Both the position numbers and the translations under genes were made by a program. DNA of 6,172 nt from an uncultured bacterium (GTDB taxonomy: Bacteria > Bacillota > Clostridia > Lachnospirales > Lachnospiraceae), in the NCBI GenBank assembly GCA_946543095.1, contig CAMNLO010000103.1:1-6172 (forward strand), read 5' to 3'. Each line of letters opens with the position of its first letter. Position 1 is the first letter of the stretch. The notes under the pieces are model-generated. The model saw only the letters and a program-made list of their open reading frames with translations, was not told the DNA's origin and searched no databases. Shown piece by piece: positions 6,163-6,172 of the stretch.

Positions 6163-6172
6163 ATGGCACTCC
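6163..6172 (+). CDS. possible start of the next gene, truncated by the window edge
   Basis: An ATG at 6163 is preceded by GGGAGGG (6147-6153) with about 9 nt of spacing, a credible Shine-Dalgarno. Only three codons are visible. The same frame is open leftward through GTG 6157 and TTG 6121 to an ATG at 6073, and its translation around 6124-6171 is hydrophobic (RILLPVGGLVTMAL), so a start further left is possible. No function can be given. Confidence 0.3.

Overview
The window carries a complete six-gene rnf operon in the order rnfC-rnfD-rnfG-rnfE-rnfA-rnfB, all on the + strand. It encodes the membrane-bound ferredoxin:NAD+ oxidoreductase (Rnf complex). This order, the clostridial form of RnfB (N-terminal anchor, Fes4 domain, several ferredoxin-type cluster motifs), strong AGGAGG ribosome binding sites and a fairly GC-rich but TTA/AAA-tolerant codon use point to an anaerobic Firmicute. 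A Clostridia member, probably Lachnospiraceae-like, fits best; that placement is inference from style and not from a marker gene.

Layout: (1) 2-517, the 3' end of an unrelated gene, probably a secreted DHHW/AlgX-like SGNH-hydrolase-type protein. (2) 518-629, an AT-rich intergenic stretch that probably ends the upstream transcript weakly and holds the rnf promoter. (3) 630-4935, rnfC, D, G, E and A, packed with 8-nt, 4-nt and 1-nt overlaps and one 2-nt gap, each with its own Shine-Dalgarno sequence. (4) 4936-5130, a 195-nt gap that breaks this packing. It holds a 175-bp element bounded by perfect 9-bp inverted repeats (GTATAAACT / AGTTTATAC) and containing a strong nested stem-loop. (5) 5131-6048, rnfB. 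(6) A clear rho-independent terminator at 6093-6122, followed by a possible start of the next gene at the right edge.

How the genes work together (established for the family): RnfB accepts electrons from reduced ferredoxin through its iron-sulfur clusters. RnfA and RnfE share a membrane [2Fe-2S] cluster, RnfG and RnfD carry covalent FMN, and RnfC carries FMN and [4Fe-4S] clusters and reduces NAD+. The redox drop drives Na+ or H+ export. Every expected cofactor motif is present here: paired membrane cysteines in RnfA and RnfE, TGAT in RnfD, SGAT in RnfG, two cluster motifs in RnfC and a cysteine-rich RnfB. The complex therefore looks functional. The coupling ion cannot be read from the sequence.

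The core is a known system. The parts worth a second look are the MITE-like palindromic insertion between rnfA and rnfB, the cysteine-rich C-terminal tail on RnfE, and the charged tails on the cytosolic subunits.
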